DNA of 64,000 bases from G965279355 sp965279355. GTDB taxonomy: Bacteria; Pseudomonadota; Alphaproteobacteria; CACIAM-22H2. Each line of letters starts with the position of its first letter. Position 1 is the first letter of the stretch. Below, piece by piece: positions 7,927-17,528 of this stretch. Position numbers and translations under genes: made by a program. Location of the stretch: assembly GCA_965279355.1 (NCBI GenBank), contig OZ257155.1:1364001-1428000 (forward strand), given 5' to 3'. The notes beneath the pieces are model-generated. The model saw only the letters and a program-made list of their open reading frames with translations. It did no database searches and had not been told where the DNA came from.

Positions 7927-9021
7927 TCAGCGGCCCGTCGTGACCCTGGTCCATGCACGGGTACGCAGGCGCTCGTAAGCCCGGTCGGCCGCGGAGATCG
8001 TGTAAAAGCGCTGGCGCAGTTCTTCCGGGGGATAGACCGTCGGGTCGTTGCGGATTGCCGGATCGACGAGCGGCAGCGAGGGAGCGATGCCGTTCGCATA
8101 GCCGATGAAGTTGGTGTTCAGCGCCGCAATCTCGGGCCGCATAACAAAGTCGAGAAAACGGTGTGCCGCGTCGGCATTACGGGCATCGGCAGGGATTACA
8201 AACGTATCGATCCAGACCAGCGCGCCTTCCTGCGGGATCGCGTATTCGACCTTGAAGGATTTCTTGGCTTCGGTGGCGCGTTTAGCCGCCTGCTTGATGT
8301 CGCCGGAAAAGCCGAAGGCCAGGCAGGCATCGCCGTTTGCGAGCTCGTTGATGTACTCGGACGAATGGAACCGCCGGACGAACGGGCGGATCGCCATCAG
8401 CGCCTTGGTCGCCGCATCCAGATCGTCCTGCGCGTGACTGTCGGGATCGCGACCGAGATATTTGAGGGCCGCGGGGATCACATCGGTCGGTGAATCCAGG
8501 ATCACCACACCGCAGCTTTTGAACTTCGACACGATGGCCGGATCGAACAGAATCTTCAGGCTGTAGACCGGCGCGTCGGGCATCACCCGCAGAACGCGCA
8601 CGTCGTTATAGCCGATCCCGGTCGTACCCCACATCCACGGGACAGCATGGCGATTGTCAGGGTCGTACTTCGCGAGCTGGGTCATGAGCGCCGGATCGAG
8701 ATTTCCGAGATTGCGCAGCTTCTCGCGATCCAGCGGCCGGTGCAGCTTCGCCGGGATCTGCTGCGCCAGGAAGGGTGACGCGGTCGGCCCGACCAGATCG
8801 TAACCGCTACGCCCCGCGCGCAGCTTGGCATCGAGCGTCTCGTTGGCGTCATAGACGTCGTAGCGGACCTTGATGCCCGTCTCGGCCTCGAATTTTCGGA
8901 GCGTCTGCTCGTCGATGTAGTCGTTCCAGTTGTAGATATTGAGCGTGCCGCCGGACTGCGCCAGCGCGAGGTTGCTCAATCCACAGGCAATGGCGAAAGT
9001 CAGGAATACACGTTTCAGCAT
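7927..9021 (-). CDS. potF: Periplasmic polyamine-binding protein (PotF/PotD type)
   Basis: A 364-residue solute-binding protein with a signal peptide (MLKRVFLTFAIACGLSNLALA, cleaved before QSGG). The mature N-terminus GTLNIYNWNDYID is a hallmark of PotD/PotF. The chain then follows the family: KVRYDVYDANE, a WMWGTTGIGYN hinge and a C-terminal YPPEELRQRFY. PotF binds putrescine and PotD spermidine; sequence inspection alone does not settle which. It is the first gene of the transporter operon, preceded by a strong palindromic terminator of the gene upstream. Confidence 0.93.
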   Translation of the reverse strand: MLKRVFLTFAIACGLSNLALAQSGGTLNIYNWNDYIDEQTLRKFEAETGIKVRYDVYDANETLDAKLRAGRSGYDLVGPTASPFLAQQIPAKLHRPLDREKLRNLGNLDPALMTQLAKYDPDNRHAVPWMWGTTGIGYNDVRVLRVMPDAPVYSLKILFDPAIVSKFKSCGVVILDSPTDVIPAALKYLGRDPDSHAQDDLDAATKALMAIRPFVRRFHSSEYINELANGDACLAFGFSGDIKQAAKRATEAKKSFKVEYAIPQEGALVWIDTFVIPADARNADAAHRFLDFVMRPEIAALNTNFIGYANGIAPSLPLVDPAIRNDPTVYPPEELRQRFYTISAADRAYERLRTRAWTRVTTGR

Positions 9022-9090
9022 GCCCGGATTGAGCCAAGCCGATGTGACGATGTCAACGACGGTGGACTGCCGAATTACAGATGAAATTGG

Positions 9091-9120
9091 ACCGGCCCCG
9101 GATCGAGATCCGGGGCCGGT
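9091..9120 (-). terminator. Perfect 14-bp palindromic terminator
   Basis: ACCGGCCCCGGATC (9091-9104) and its exact complement (9107-9120) flank two bases GA. It lies 46 bases beyond the stop of the chemoreceptor gene and before potF on the same strand, so it should end the chemoreceptor transcript. Its CCCCGGATC core resembles the hairpin after ilvC at 42439-42459. Confidence 0.75.
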
Positions 9121-9166
9121 GGGTGGGATGCCGCGTCATGGGGGGCAGGACGCAGCGATCCCGAAA

Positions 9167-11128
9167 TCAAGCCGCGCGAATACGGACAATGAAGCCGTCC
9201 ACCTCGCTGCGGAGCGTCTCGGACTGCCTGGATAGCTCGCCGGCCGACCCCAGCACCTGCGTCGACGCAGCGCCGGTTTCATTTGCCGCCTTGGTAACGC
9301 CGACAATATTCGAGGAAACTTCCGCCGTGCCAGCCGAGGCCTGCTGCACGTTACGGGCAATCTCCTGCGTCGCCGCACCCTGCTCCTCGACCGCCGAGGC
9401 GATCGTCGTCGCGATCTCGTTAATGCGGCTGATGGTGCCGGTGATGTCCTGAATGGCCTGGACTGAATCCGCCGTCGCGCTCTGAATATTCTGGATCTGC
9501 GCCGAGATGTCTTCGGTCGCCCTGGCCGTCTGGCTCGCCAGGTTCTTGACCTCGGAGGCTACGACGGCGAAACCCCGTCCGGCCTCTCCGGCCCTGGCCG
9601 CCTCGATGGTCGCGTTCAACGCCAGCAGGTTGGTCTGACCGGCAATATCGTTGATCAGCTTCACAACGTCGCCGATTTTCTGGGCCGCATCCGCCAGGGT
9701 CTGCACCTTCGTGTTGGTGCGCTCCGCATCGGTGACGGCGGCACCCGCGATGCGCGCGGACTCCGTAACCTGTCGGCTGATCTCGGCAATGGACGAGGAT
9801 AGTTCCTCAGCAGCACTCGCCACCGTCTGCACGTTTGTCGACGCCTCTTCCGAAGCGGCGGCAACCGCCGACGACTGTCGCTGCGTCTCATCTGCCGTCG
9901 TCGACATGGCCTGTGCCGTCGTCTGCAGCTCGGTTGCGGCAGACGAAACGGTCTGCACAATGCCCTTGACGGAGATCTCGAACTCGTCGGCCATCCGGTT
10001 CATTGCGGCGCGCTTCTCGACTTCCGAACGTGTCTTCAGTTCTTCCTGCTCGCCCCGCAGGCGCTCGGTTTCGATCATGTTGTTCTTGAACACCTGAACT
10101 GCACCAGCCATCAGCCCGATCTCGTCCTTGCGGCCAACACCGGGAACCTCAGTCGCCGTATTGCCGGCCGAGAGGCTGCTCATGGTCGCTGTAATGCGCG
10201 TGATCGGTCGGGACAGGCCGAGCGCCAGGAACAGCGCCGCGACGATAGAGACCAGCAGGACTATTGCCGTCACCGCAATCGCATAAGTCTGCGTGCGGCT
10301 CCTGATCGCCTCAAGATCCGCCGTGTTCTTGACGATCTCGATCGCGCCAATTGTGGCGCCAGAATAATTGCGAATTGGTCCGTAAGAAATAGCAACTGGC
10401 GATCCGTTGAGCGTGCCGTGGCGAACCGCGGTCAAGCCCTGTGCACCGGACTGATAGTCGGCAGCGGCTCCAAGTGTCTGCTCCGTGAGCGTGGAGATCA
10501 GTGTCTTGAAGGTATTTCCTTCGCCGATATGGATAGCAATGTCGATGCCGAACCTTGTCTTGACTGTGTCGACGAACGGCTTGCCGATCTCCATGCCGAC
10601 ATCGAAAGCGCCGATGCGACGGCCTTCATGCATAACCGGGAATGTGCCGAAAATGCTCAGGTTGTTGGCCCCTGGCTCAATTCCTGATTCCGTGGTTCCT
10701 TCCTGATTGACGCGAACCACCATCTTGCGGCGGCTGGTGATGTCGTCGCCAAACGACTTCGGATTGTGAATCCGGACCAGAACCGTTCCGGGAGCCCGCG
10801 AAAGTGTATTCAGGTTATAGCCAAAGGTTTTCGCGACAGCTTCGATGGAGTTGCCAAGCAAAGCAACGAGGCGGTCACGATCGCCGGCGGCAAAAGCCGT
10901 CTGAAGTTCCGGCATGCTGCCGACATAGGTGGCCAGCGTGAGCACCGCCTTGCGCTCGAAGTCGATCGCCGCCTGCACGCTTTCATAGGCGGCCTTCATC
11001 TCGCGATCGAGCGCGATATCCGCCAGCTTCGCCTGCTGCGGAATAAAGAATGCCGCCATGGCCGCGCAAACGCAGGTCGCCATCAGCGCGATCATTGTGA
11101 CGAGGCGGGCACGGATCGAATGAAGCAT
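9167..11128 (-). CDS. Methyl-accepting chemotaxis protein with periplasmic Cache-type sensor domain
   Basis: About 653 residues from the ATG at 11128 (MLHSIRARLVTMIALMA); ATG 11146 is an alternative. Layout: transmembrane helix 1 (about 9-29), a periplasmic sensor domain of about 250 residues with Cache-like features (GTFPVMHEGRRIGAFDVGMEIGKPF), transmembrane helix 2 (about 283-305), a HAMP linker starting SRPITRITATM, and a cytoplasmic signalling domain whose hairpin tip contains EAARAGEAGRGFAVVA. There is no obvious C-terminal CheR-binding pentapeptide (it ends VRIRAA). It is isolated from other chemotaxis genes here, so it is an orphan receptor of unknown ligand. Confidence 0.92.
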   Translation of the reverse strand: MLHSIRARLVTMIALMATCVCAAMAAFFIPQQAKLADIALDREMKAAYESVQAAIDFERKAVLTLATYVGSMPELQTAFAAGDRDRLVALLGNSIEAVAKTFGYNLNTLSRAPGTVLVRIHNPKSFGDDITSRRKMVVRVNQEGTTESGIEPGANNLSIFGTFPVMHEGRRIGAFDVGMEIGKPFVDTVKTRFGIDIAIHIGEGNTFKTLISTLTEQTLGAAADYQSGAQGLTAVRHGTLNGSPVAISYGPIRNYSGATIGAIEIVKNTADLEAIRSRTQTYAIAVTAIVLLVSIVAALFLALGLSRPITRITATMSSLSAGNTATEVPGVGRKDEIGLMAGAVQVFKNNMIETERLRGEQEELKTRSEVEKRAAMNRMADEFEISVKGIVQTVSSAATELQTTAQAMSTTADETQRQSSAVAAASEEASTNVQTVASAAEELSSSIAEISRQVTESARIAGAAVTDAERTNTKVQTLADAAQKIGDVVKLINDIAGQTNLLALNATIEAARAGEAGRGFAVVASEVKNLASQTARATEDISAQIQNIQSATADSVQAIQDITGTISRINEIATTIASAVEEQGAATQEIARNVQQASAGTAEVSSNIVGVTKAANETGAASTQVLGSAGELSRQSETLRSEVDGFIVRIRAA

Positions 11129-11361
11129 AGGAAGAAACCCTGGCATGAGAAAAGCGAGACAAGACCAGCCAACAGCCGGACAGCCCAATGCAGACGACAA
11201 ATGTCGAATTCACGCGCTATCTTGCGGGTAATCCGCAGCGCGTTGACCTAAACGAAGGTAGCAGATGCTGACTTGGGCTGCAGGCAGAAGCGCGCCGGCT
11301 TTCCGCGCGAATCCGGCGCGATCGGAAGAATCGGCGGTCTCGCCGCAAAAGCGGCGCAGTC

Positions 11362-11814
11362 TTACTTCGCGTTCGCTAGCGCCTGGCGCAACTGCTCGTT
11401 AGTCTTCTCGATGCGGCGTCCCAGTTCACGCATGATGTCGACCGACATCTGCGGAAACTCGGTGATCAGACGGAAGAAGGTTTCCTTGTTGATCTTCAAC
11501 GTTACCGTGGCGCCCTTCGACATCACCGTCGCGGTGCGCGGAACGTCGCACAGGATGGCGATTTCGCCGATGATGGCATTGCGCCCGAGGGTCGCAAGCT
11601 TGATCCGTCCCGTCGGCGACTCAAGCATGACGTCCGCCTCGCCGTCGATGATGATGTAAGCGGCATCGCCGGGGTCGCCCTGCTGGAACAGGGGCTGACC
11701 GTCCTGAAATGTCAGCCGCTCGCTGGTAAAGGCCAGCAGCTTGATCTTTGCCGGTTCCAGCTTCGCAAATAGCGGGATGTTCCGCAGGACTTCAACTTCT
11801 TCTTTGAGCGACAT
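11362..11814 (-). CDS. Single-domain cyclic nucleotide-binding protein
   Basis: A 150-residue protein consisting of one CRP-type cyclic-nucleotide-binding domain followed by a short C-terminal helix (RIEKTNEQLRQALANAK). The phosphate-binding cassette reads IIGEIAILCDVPRTATV, with the conserved Gly-Glu and Arg-Thr-Ala that contact cAMP or cGMP in functional domains. There is no DNA-binding or enzyme domain, so it probably acts by protein contact. It starts 20 bp after the unusual ABC protein gene and is almost certainly co-transcribed, suggesting it regulates that transporter-like protein. The partnership is inference from gene order. Confidence 0.88.
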   Translation of the reverse strand: MSLKEEVEVLRNIPLFAKLEPAKIKLLAFTSERLTFQDGQPLFQQGDPGDAAYIIIDGEADVMLESPTGRIKLATLGRNAIIGEIAILCDVPRTATVMSKGATVTLKINKETFFRLITEFPQMSVDIMRELGRRIEKTNEQLRQALANAK

Positions 11815-11834
11815 GGTCTCTCTCCCTCGCGCCG

Positions 11835-14498
11835 TCAGTTCGCTGCGGCGAGCAGTTCGGCGAACTCGGAGCCTTCTTTCTGAAGCTCCTTAAAGCTGCC
11901 GGATTCAAGCAGGCGTCCGTCCCCGAACACCATGATGCGATCGAATTTATCCGCCGGGGCCGGATTGTGCAGCACCCAGACCAGCGTCGTCTTGCCGGCG
12001 CATTCGCCCAGAATGCCCTCAAGGGCCCGGTTCTGTCCCGAAACATCGAAGATCGCGGTGGCTTCGTTGATCACCAGCACATCGGGCCGCTTGAGCAGGG
12101 CCCGGGCCAACGCCAGCTTCTGACGCTGCGGTGCCGCGAGCCGCGCGCCGCCGACACCGACCTGGAAGTCGAGACCGATCTCGGTCACCACAACGCGCAG
12201 CTTCAGTTCGTCCAGCACCTGCTCCAACAGCTTGCCGACGCGCGCAGCCGCACGCGCCTGGCCGTAAGCGACCTTGCCGAACAGGATGTTGTCCTGGATC
12301 GAGGACGAGGCGTTGTAAGCCTCGGGGTCGAAAAAGGCGACGCCCTTCCTGATAGTCGGATCGTCGCTTTCATGCAGCGCCTTGCGTGCCTCGAGGATGC
12401 GCCCCTTGAGCTTGTCGTTCAGCAGGCCGAGGCGGTGCCGCGCATCGATCAGCTTGAAGGGCAGGGTCAGGAATTTCGCGCGGTCGTCAGCGCTGATCTC
12501 CTTGCCCTGCTTGGACGCACGCGCCAGCAGCGCCTGGAACTCCGGCAGATCTTCCGACGAAATGAAGCTGAACTGTTCGAAGAATTCATGGCCGGGCGGA
12601 AGGTCGGCAAAGAGTTCGACCATCGTCTCGGCCAGTTCCTTGCCGGCTTCGATCAGATCTTCCGTCAGCCCCACCTTGTCCAGCGCCAGCAGCACGGCGG
12701 GATTGGTCGCCAGCCTGTCGACCTCGAAATTCGGATGGAGCGGCGTGCCGAACAGCAGATTTTCCGCGACGGTCGCATTGGTATTGAAGCGATCCGGATG
12801 GAACGGCTCAATAAGATTTGAAAGGCCGCCCTCGGCGCTCTTATCGCTCAGATGTGCCTGCAGCGCCTTGCGGGCCGCGAGAATCTGGTTGGCAAGCGCC
12901 TCATGTCCGGCGTCGATCTTGCCGCGGAGGCCGAGCTGAAAGACATCCTCTTCCATGTCGACGGCCTTGAGACATTCGACAACGCGTTGCGTCAGCTCCT
13001 CGGGACCCTTGATTCCGGCGATGGAGAAATCAGTCCACTCGGCTTCGACATCAAGATCGAGATTGCCGGCGCGCCGGGATTCCGCGAGGAACTTCTTGCG
13101 CTCCGTATCTTCTTTGCCTTCGCGCTTGCGCGCACTTACCGGACGCTGGCGCAAGCCGTAGGTCAGGTTGTCACGCACGCTGGAGGAGAAGAGATAGGCG
13201 TTCTGGGCGGCATAGCCGATGCGGGCGCCGACAACCGCTTCCGCTATCGTCATCGCATCCTTGCCGCCGTAAGTAAGCTTGCCGCCGGCGGGCAGGTAGA
13301 GCCGCGCCAGCGCCAGGGCGATGGCCTCCTTGCCCCCGCCCACTCGTCCGACGACAGCGATCTTTTCGCCGGGTTTGATCGTGAAATTCACACCATCGAG
13401 AAGTTTGCCATGGCCATCCTCGGCAATCGCGAGATTGGCGGCCGTGATGTCACCTTCCAGCCGCGGCGGCTGGTCGGCCATGGGCTCCTGCAGCTTCTCG
13501 TCGAACATGTTCTCGGGGCGGAACTGCTCCGTGACCTGCTCGTACTTGATCTTCGAATCCTGGGTGAGCTGGTAGTAATCCAGCAGTTCCTTCCACGGCG
13601 CCGACATATCCTTGTTCGCGGTAAGGGCGGCGGCGAGCGCGCCCGCCGTGAGTTCACCCTGGATGACCAGGTAGCCGCCGATCGAATAGAACAGCAGCGG
13701 CGCCATCTGGTTGAGAAAGTTGTTCAGGAACTTGACCTGACCCTTGCGCAGATAGATCTGGAAGCGGATCCCGAACACCCGGCCGAGCTTGTCCGAAAAA
13801 TCCGCACGCTCGAAATTCGCGGTTCCGTTGGCATGCACTTCCTGCGCGCCGGCGACGGATTCGCCGATGCGCTCCGACACTTTGCGCATCGCCCTCACCC
13901 GCTCCTTGCCGAGCTGGTTCACCCGCTTCTGCATCTTCGGGATGATCCAGCCCTGGATCGGATAGAGCGAGATCGCGGCCAGACCCATGATGGGATTCTG
14001 GATGAACAGGAACAGCACAATGGTGAGCAGCGTCCCGGCCTGGATCAGCGGCTGCGCGAACGTGTCGCCGAAATAGCCGCCGAGAGGCTCGACCTCGGCC
14101 GTCACCATCGGGATCAGTTCGGCCGATGAGACCTTGCGGAAATGCGGCAGCGGAAAACGCAGGATGCGCGAGATCAGTTCGTAGCGGAGCCGGCGCAGCA
14201 GGCGCTCGCCCAGGCGACCCTTATAGGTATTGATGTACTGCTTGAGACCGCCGTTCACCAGGACGGAGACAAAGAAGAAAAAGCAGAGAAGGAACAGAAA
14301 CGAGACCTGATCGAGCGAAAAGCCGAAGAAATCGTGCGGATAGGTAATCCCCTTGGCGAGGATACCCTGGTTGAAAATGTTCTTCGGAATGTCGAGGGAG
14401 ACGTAATAGATCGGCAGAGATAACAACGTCAGCAGAATCAGAACCGTCGTCTCGCGCGGCGAGTTCTTCAGGACGAACTTGTAAAGATTGCTCTCCAT
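11835..14498 (-). CDS. ABC exporter-like protein with degenerate nucleotide-binding motifs and an expanded helical domain
   Basis: An 887-residue protein. Residues 15-330 form an exporter-type transmembrane domain (hydrophobic stretches near 18-34, 65-81, 152-166, 171-187, 264-280). From 350 a nucleotide-binding domain begins, but its motifs are altered: Walker A is GRVGGGKE (384-391, Glu instead of Ser/Thr), the signature is LAAPQ (787-791) instead of LSGGQ, and Walker B ends VLVINEAT with Asn811 in place of Asp; Glu812 and His844 are kept. Between Q loop (Gln432) and signature lie about 350 residues instead of the usual 60-70. The normal post-Q-loop motif appears three times: SSSVRDNLTYG (438-448), NATVAENLLFG (574-584) and SSSIQDNILFG (731-741). 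Its substrate and ATPase activity are uncertain. Confidence 0.85.
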   Translation of the reverse strand: MESNLYKFVLKNSPRETTVLILLTLLSLPIYYVSLDIPKNIFNQGILAKGITYPHDFFGFSLDQVSFLFLLCFFFFVSVLVNGGLKQYINTYKGRLGERLLRRLRYELISRILRFPLPHFRKVSSAELIPMVTAEVEPLGGYFGDTFAQPLIQAGTLLTIVLFLFIQNPIMGLAAISLYPIQGWIIPKMQKRVNQLGKERVRAMRKVSERIGESVAGAQEVHANGTANFERADFSDKLGRVFGIRFQIYLRKGQVKFLNNFLNQMAPLLFYSIGGYLVIQGELTAGALAAALTANKDMSAPWKELLDYYQLTQDSKIKYEQVTEQFRPENMFDEKLQEPMADQPPRLEGDITAANLAIAEDGHGKLLDGVNFTIKPGEKIAVVGRVGGGKEAIALALARLYLPAGGKLTYGGKDAMTIAEAVVGARIGYAAQNAYLFSSSVRDNLTYGLRQRPVSARKREGKEDTERKKFLAESRRAGNLDLDVEAEWTDFSIAGIKGPEELTQRVVECLKAVDMEEDVFQLGLRGKIDAGHEALANQILAARKALQAHLSDKSAEGGLSNLIEPFHPDRFNTNATVAENLLFGTPLHPNFEVDRLATNPAVLLALDKVGLTEDLIEAGKELAETMVELFADLPPGHEFFEQFSFISSEDLPEFQALLARASKQGKEISADDRAKFLTLPFKLIDARHRLGLLNDKLKGRILEARKALHESDDPTIRKGVAFFDPEAYNASSSIQDNILFGKVAYGQARAAARVGKLLEQVLDELKLRVVVTEIGLDFQVGVGGARLAAPQRQKLALARALLKRPDVLVINEATAIFDVSGQNRALEGILGECAGKTTLVWVLHNPAPADKFDRIMVFGDGRLLESGSFKELQKEGSEFAELLAAAN

Positions 14499-14721
14499 CT
14501 TTGCTTCCGCCGCCGTAGCGACGAACCCCTTTTGCGGCTGAACCGGTGGCCGCGCTTCCCTGCCCCCAAGGCAAAGCCGACCTTAGCCGACCCCCCGGAG
14601 CCGCGAAAGAGCGGCCTTACTTCCGAGACTTAGCGGGATTCCGGGGCAGTTCCTGTGATCGCAATCACTGGAAGATAGAGCGTGCTGCGAAAAGCCCCAT
14701 TCCTGTGCTATCAGGCGCCTC

Positions 14722-16605
14722 ATGTTGACAATTCAGGACCTCACCTTCCGCATCGGCGGCCACGCCCTGCTGGAAAACGCGACCGTTCAGGTCCCGGCTG
14801 GCCGCCGGGTCGGGCTTGTCGGCCGCAATGGCGCCGGCAAGTCGACCCTGCTCGGGCTGATTTTGAACGAGCTGCACCCCGATGGCGGCAGCCTTGAGAC
14901 CCCGCGCCGCTGGAAGATTGGCTGCGTCGCTCAGGAAGCCCCGGGCGGCGATACCACGCCGCTTGAAGCGGTGCTGGAAGCCGATGTCGAGCGCCACGCC
15001 TTGATGAAGGAGACCGAGACCGTCGAGGACCCCAACCGTATCAGCGAGATCTTCGCCCGGCTGGACGACATCGACGCGCACACCGCGCCGTCACGGGCGG
15101 CGGCCATCCTCGCCGGTCTGGGATTCGACGAACCGGCACAGAACCGGCCGCTGTCGTCCTATTCCGGCGGCTGGCGCATGCGCGTGTCGCTGGCGGCCGT
15201 CCTGTTCTCGCAGCCTGACCTTCTGCTGCTCGACGAGCCAACCAACCATCTCGATCTCGAAGCAACGCTGTGGCTGGAGACTTATCTTCAGTCCTGGCCG
15301 AACACTCTTCTGCTGGTCAGCCATGACCGGCACATCCTGAATGCCTGTGTCACGCACATCCTGCATCTCGACGACCGTAAGCTGACCCTCTATACCGGCG
15401 ACTACGACCGGTTTGAACGTACGCGCGCCGAGCAACGGGCACAGCTTGCTGCCGAAGCCACGCGGGTCACCAATCAGCGTCAGCACCTGCAGGACTTCGT
15501 CGACCGCTTCCGCGCCAAGGCAAGCAAGGCGCGGCAGGCCCAGAGCAAGCTCAAGATGCTGCAGAGGCTGGCCCCCGTCGCCATACCGCGCGAGGAAGCC
15601 TCCACCGTGTTCCAGTTCCCGGAACCCGCGGAACTCCGCCCGCCGCTCATCACCCTCGATGAAGTCGATGTTGGCTACGAACCCGGCAAGCCGATCCTGC
15701 GCGGCCTCGACCTGCGCCTCGATCCCGACGACCGCATCGCCCTGCTCGGCTCCAACGGCAACGGCAAGTCGACCCTCGCCAAGCTGCTGGCCGGGCGGCT
15801 GGAGCCGATGGCCGGCGAAGTGCGCCGTTCATCCCGTCTTGTCACCAGCTTCTTCGCCCAGCACCAGATCGAGGACATGGACGCGGACGCAACGCCATTT
15901 CTCGCCCTCTCCCGCCTCATGAAGGATGCGACGCCGCTGCAGGTTCGCGCTCGCCTCGGGCGGTTCGGCTTCAGCGGTGACAAGGCGAATGTGCCGATCG
16001 GCGAACTCTCAGGCGGAGAACGCGCACGGCTTAACTTCGCGCTGATCACCTTCAATGCGCCGCAGCTCCTGATCCTCGACGAGCCGACCAACCATCTCGA
16101 TATCCAGGCGCGCGAAGCGCTGCTGGAAGCGCTCAACGATTTCGGCGGCGCGGTGGTGCTGGTCAGCCATGATCGCCATCTGATCGAGCTGTTCGCCGAC
16201 CGGCTGTGGCTGGTGGCGGGCGGCGTTGCCAAACCCTTCGACGGCGATCTCGACGATTACCGTAAGCTCACGCTCTCCGCTCGCAGTGCCGATGGCGGAT
16301 CAAAGGCGCAACGCGACGCGGGGCGCTCCAGCAATTCCAAAGAAGACCGCAAGGCGAAGGCCGCGCAGCGCCAGGCGCTGGAACCGCTGCGCAAGCAAGT
16401 AAAGGATGCCGAGCAGCGGATGAGCAAACTGACGGCGGAGAAAGCCAAGCTCGATGCCGCGCTTGCTTCGCAGGACACCTACAACGATGCCGCACGCACG
16501 GCGACGCTGGTGCGCGACCAGGCCGCACTCGCCACGCGCCTGAAGAAAGCGGAAGAAGACTGGCTGGAAGCGCAGCAGGCGCTGGAAGCCGGCGAAGCGG
16601 CCTGA
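14722..16605 (+). CDS. ABC-F family ATPase (ribosome-associated, Uup/YheS-like)
   Basis: A 627-residue soluble protein with two tandem ATP-binding domains and no membrane segments. Domain 1: Walker A GRNGAGKST, signature YSGGWRMRVSLA, Walker B LLLLDEPTNHLDL. Domain 2: GSNGNGKST, LSGGERARLNFA, LLILDEPTNHLDI. The linker between them is charged and helical (about residues 235-290), as in ABC-F factors that reach into the ribosomal P-site region. The C-terminal 110 residues are a predicted coiled coil rich in Lys, Glu and Ala, as in Uup or YheS. The exact subfamily is not settled. It is divergent from the degenerate ABC gene across 223 bp. Confidence 0.92.
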   Translation: MLTIQDLTFRIGGHALLENATVQVPAGRRVGLVGRNGAGKSTLLGLILNELHPDGGSLETPRRWKIGCVAQEAPGGDTTPLEAVLEADVERHALMKETETVEDPNRISEIFARLDDIDAHTAPSRAAAILAGLGFDEPAQNRPLSSYSGGWRMRVSLAAVLFSQPDLLLLDEPTNHLDLEATLWLETYLQSWPNTLLLVSHDRHILNACVTHILHLDDRKLTLYTGDYDRFERTRAEQRAQLAAEATRVTNQRQHLQDFVDRFRAKASKARQAQSKLKMLQRLAPVAIPREEASTVFQFPEPAELRPPLITLDEVDVGYEPGKPILRGLDLRLDPDDRIALLGSNGNGKSTLAKLLAGRLEPMAGEVRRSSRLVTSFFAQHQIEDMDADATPFLALSRLMKDATPLQVRARLGRFGFSGDKANVPIGELSGGERARLNFALITFNAPQLLILDEPTNHLDIQAREALLEALNDFGGAVVLVSHDRHLIELFADRLWLVAGGVAKPFDGDLDDYRKLTLSARSADGGSKAQRDAGRSSNSKEDRKAKAAQRQALEPLRKQVKDAEQRMSKLTAEKAKLDAALASQDTYNDAARTATLVRDQAALATRLKKAEEDWLEAQQALEAGEAA

Positions 16606-16609
16606 CTAC

Positions 16610-17482
16610 CTAGCGCTGCGCAAACGTCTCGCGCAACCGCTTCAGCGCGATCTTCTCCGCCGTCAGCTCGCGCGGCTCCGCGGCCCAGTTCGCTTCCATA
16701 TCCATGGCGTTGATCGGATTGATCAGCGCGGAATTCGCCTGCTGGAAACGCGCGGTTATGGCTGGCCAGTCCTGTTTGACCCGGGCAATCGCCGCTGAGT
16801 CGCCGCCGTGGATGCGTCGCAGCAGATCGTCCGCCGTCTCCTGGCGGACCGGCCGGGTCATTTCGAAGACCGCCGCCCAGAAGGAGATGTTGCGCATGCG
16901 CAGGGTCTTGCCCTTGCCCTGGTTCTCCCACAGCGAGACGACGTCGACCGGGATCACCACGCGACGCCCGCACAGCGCGCCGATCTCGTCCAGCCACACA
17001 TCCCCCCACCAGAACGGGAACCAGTCGGTCAGCAGATAGCCAAGCGTCGCCGGCAACTGACGCGGCGCCGCCATCAACGTGGCCGCCCCCGGCGCCAGCG
17101 CATCGACAAGACTGCCGATCACCAGTCCATCGGGAAACGGCGCGAAAGTCTTTTCGACGATATCGTCCCAGCCCTGCGTCGACACAGCCACGTCATCGGT
17201 CAGCGTGGCGATCAGGTCTCCCGCTCCATCGCGGATCAGGCCGTTGTAGACATCGTGGACGCTCGCCGGCCGCGGTTTGCTGACCAGCCGGAACGCCAGC
17301 CGCCCGGAGGCCTGACGCAGCGTGGCTTCGGCCTGTTTCGTGGCCGCATCGTCGTCATCGACGCCGACAAGGACGGAAATCCGCGCGGGCTGGGCCGCCT
17401 TCTCTTCCAGCGACCGCAACAGCCCGGCCAGCATGTCCGGACGTCCGCGCGTTGCGATCAGCACATCGATGGTGGTGGTCAC
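16610..17482 (-). CDS. Glycosyltransferase family 2-like (GT-A fold) protein
   Basis: A 290-residue soluble protein. It opens TTTIDVLIATRGRPDMLAGL, the nucleotide-sugar binding strand-helix of GT-A enzymes, followed by ISVLVGVDDDDAATK and, near residue 105, LIATLTDDVAVS, which could be the metal-binding DxD-like position. The second half (WFPFWWGDVWLDEIGALCGRR, then RMRNISFWAAVFEM) is not a standard family 2 acceptor domain. Its end is 4 bases from the end of the convergent ABC-F gene. Donor, acceptor and product are unknown; no polysaccharide locus surrounds it. Confidence 0.6.
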   Translation of the reverse strand: MTTTIDVLIATRGRPDMLAGLLRSLEEKAAQPARISVLVGVDDDDAATKQAEATLRQASGRLAFRLVSKPRPASVHDVYNGLIRDGAGDLIATLTDDVAVSTQGWDDIVEKTFAPFPDGLVIGSLVDALAPGAATLMAAPRQLPATLGYLLTDWFPFWWGDVWLDEIGALCGRRVVIPVDVVSLWENQGKGKTLRMRNISFWAAVFEMTRPVRQETADDLLRRIHGGDSAAIARVKQDWPAITARFQQANSALINPINAMDMEANWAAEPRELTAEKIALKRLRETFAQR

Positions 17483-17528
17483 GACTCCCCGCTTTCTGCT
17501 GATCTACCGATAGCAGAAAACCCGCATT

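Noticed and set aside
12852..14129. 425-codon forward frame opposite the ABC exporter-like gene
   Set aside because: The reverse frame has the exporter fold and ABC motifs, and the forward product is Arg/Leu-rich low complexity.
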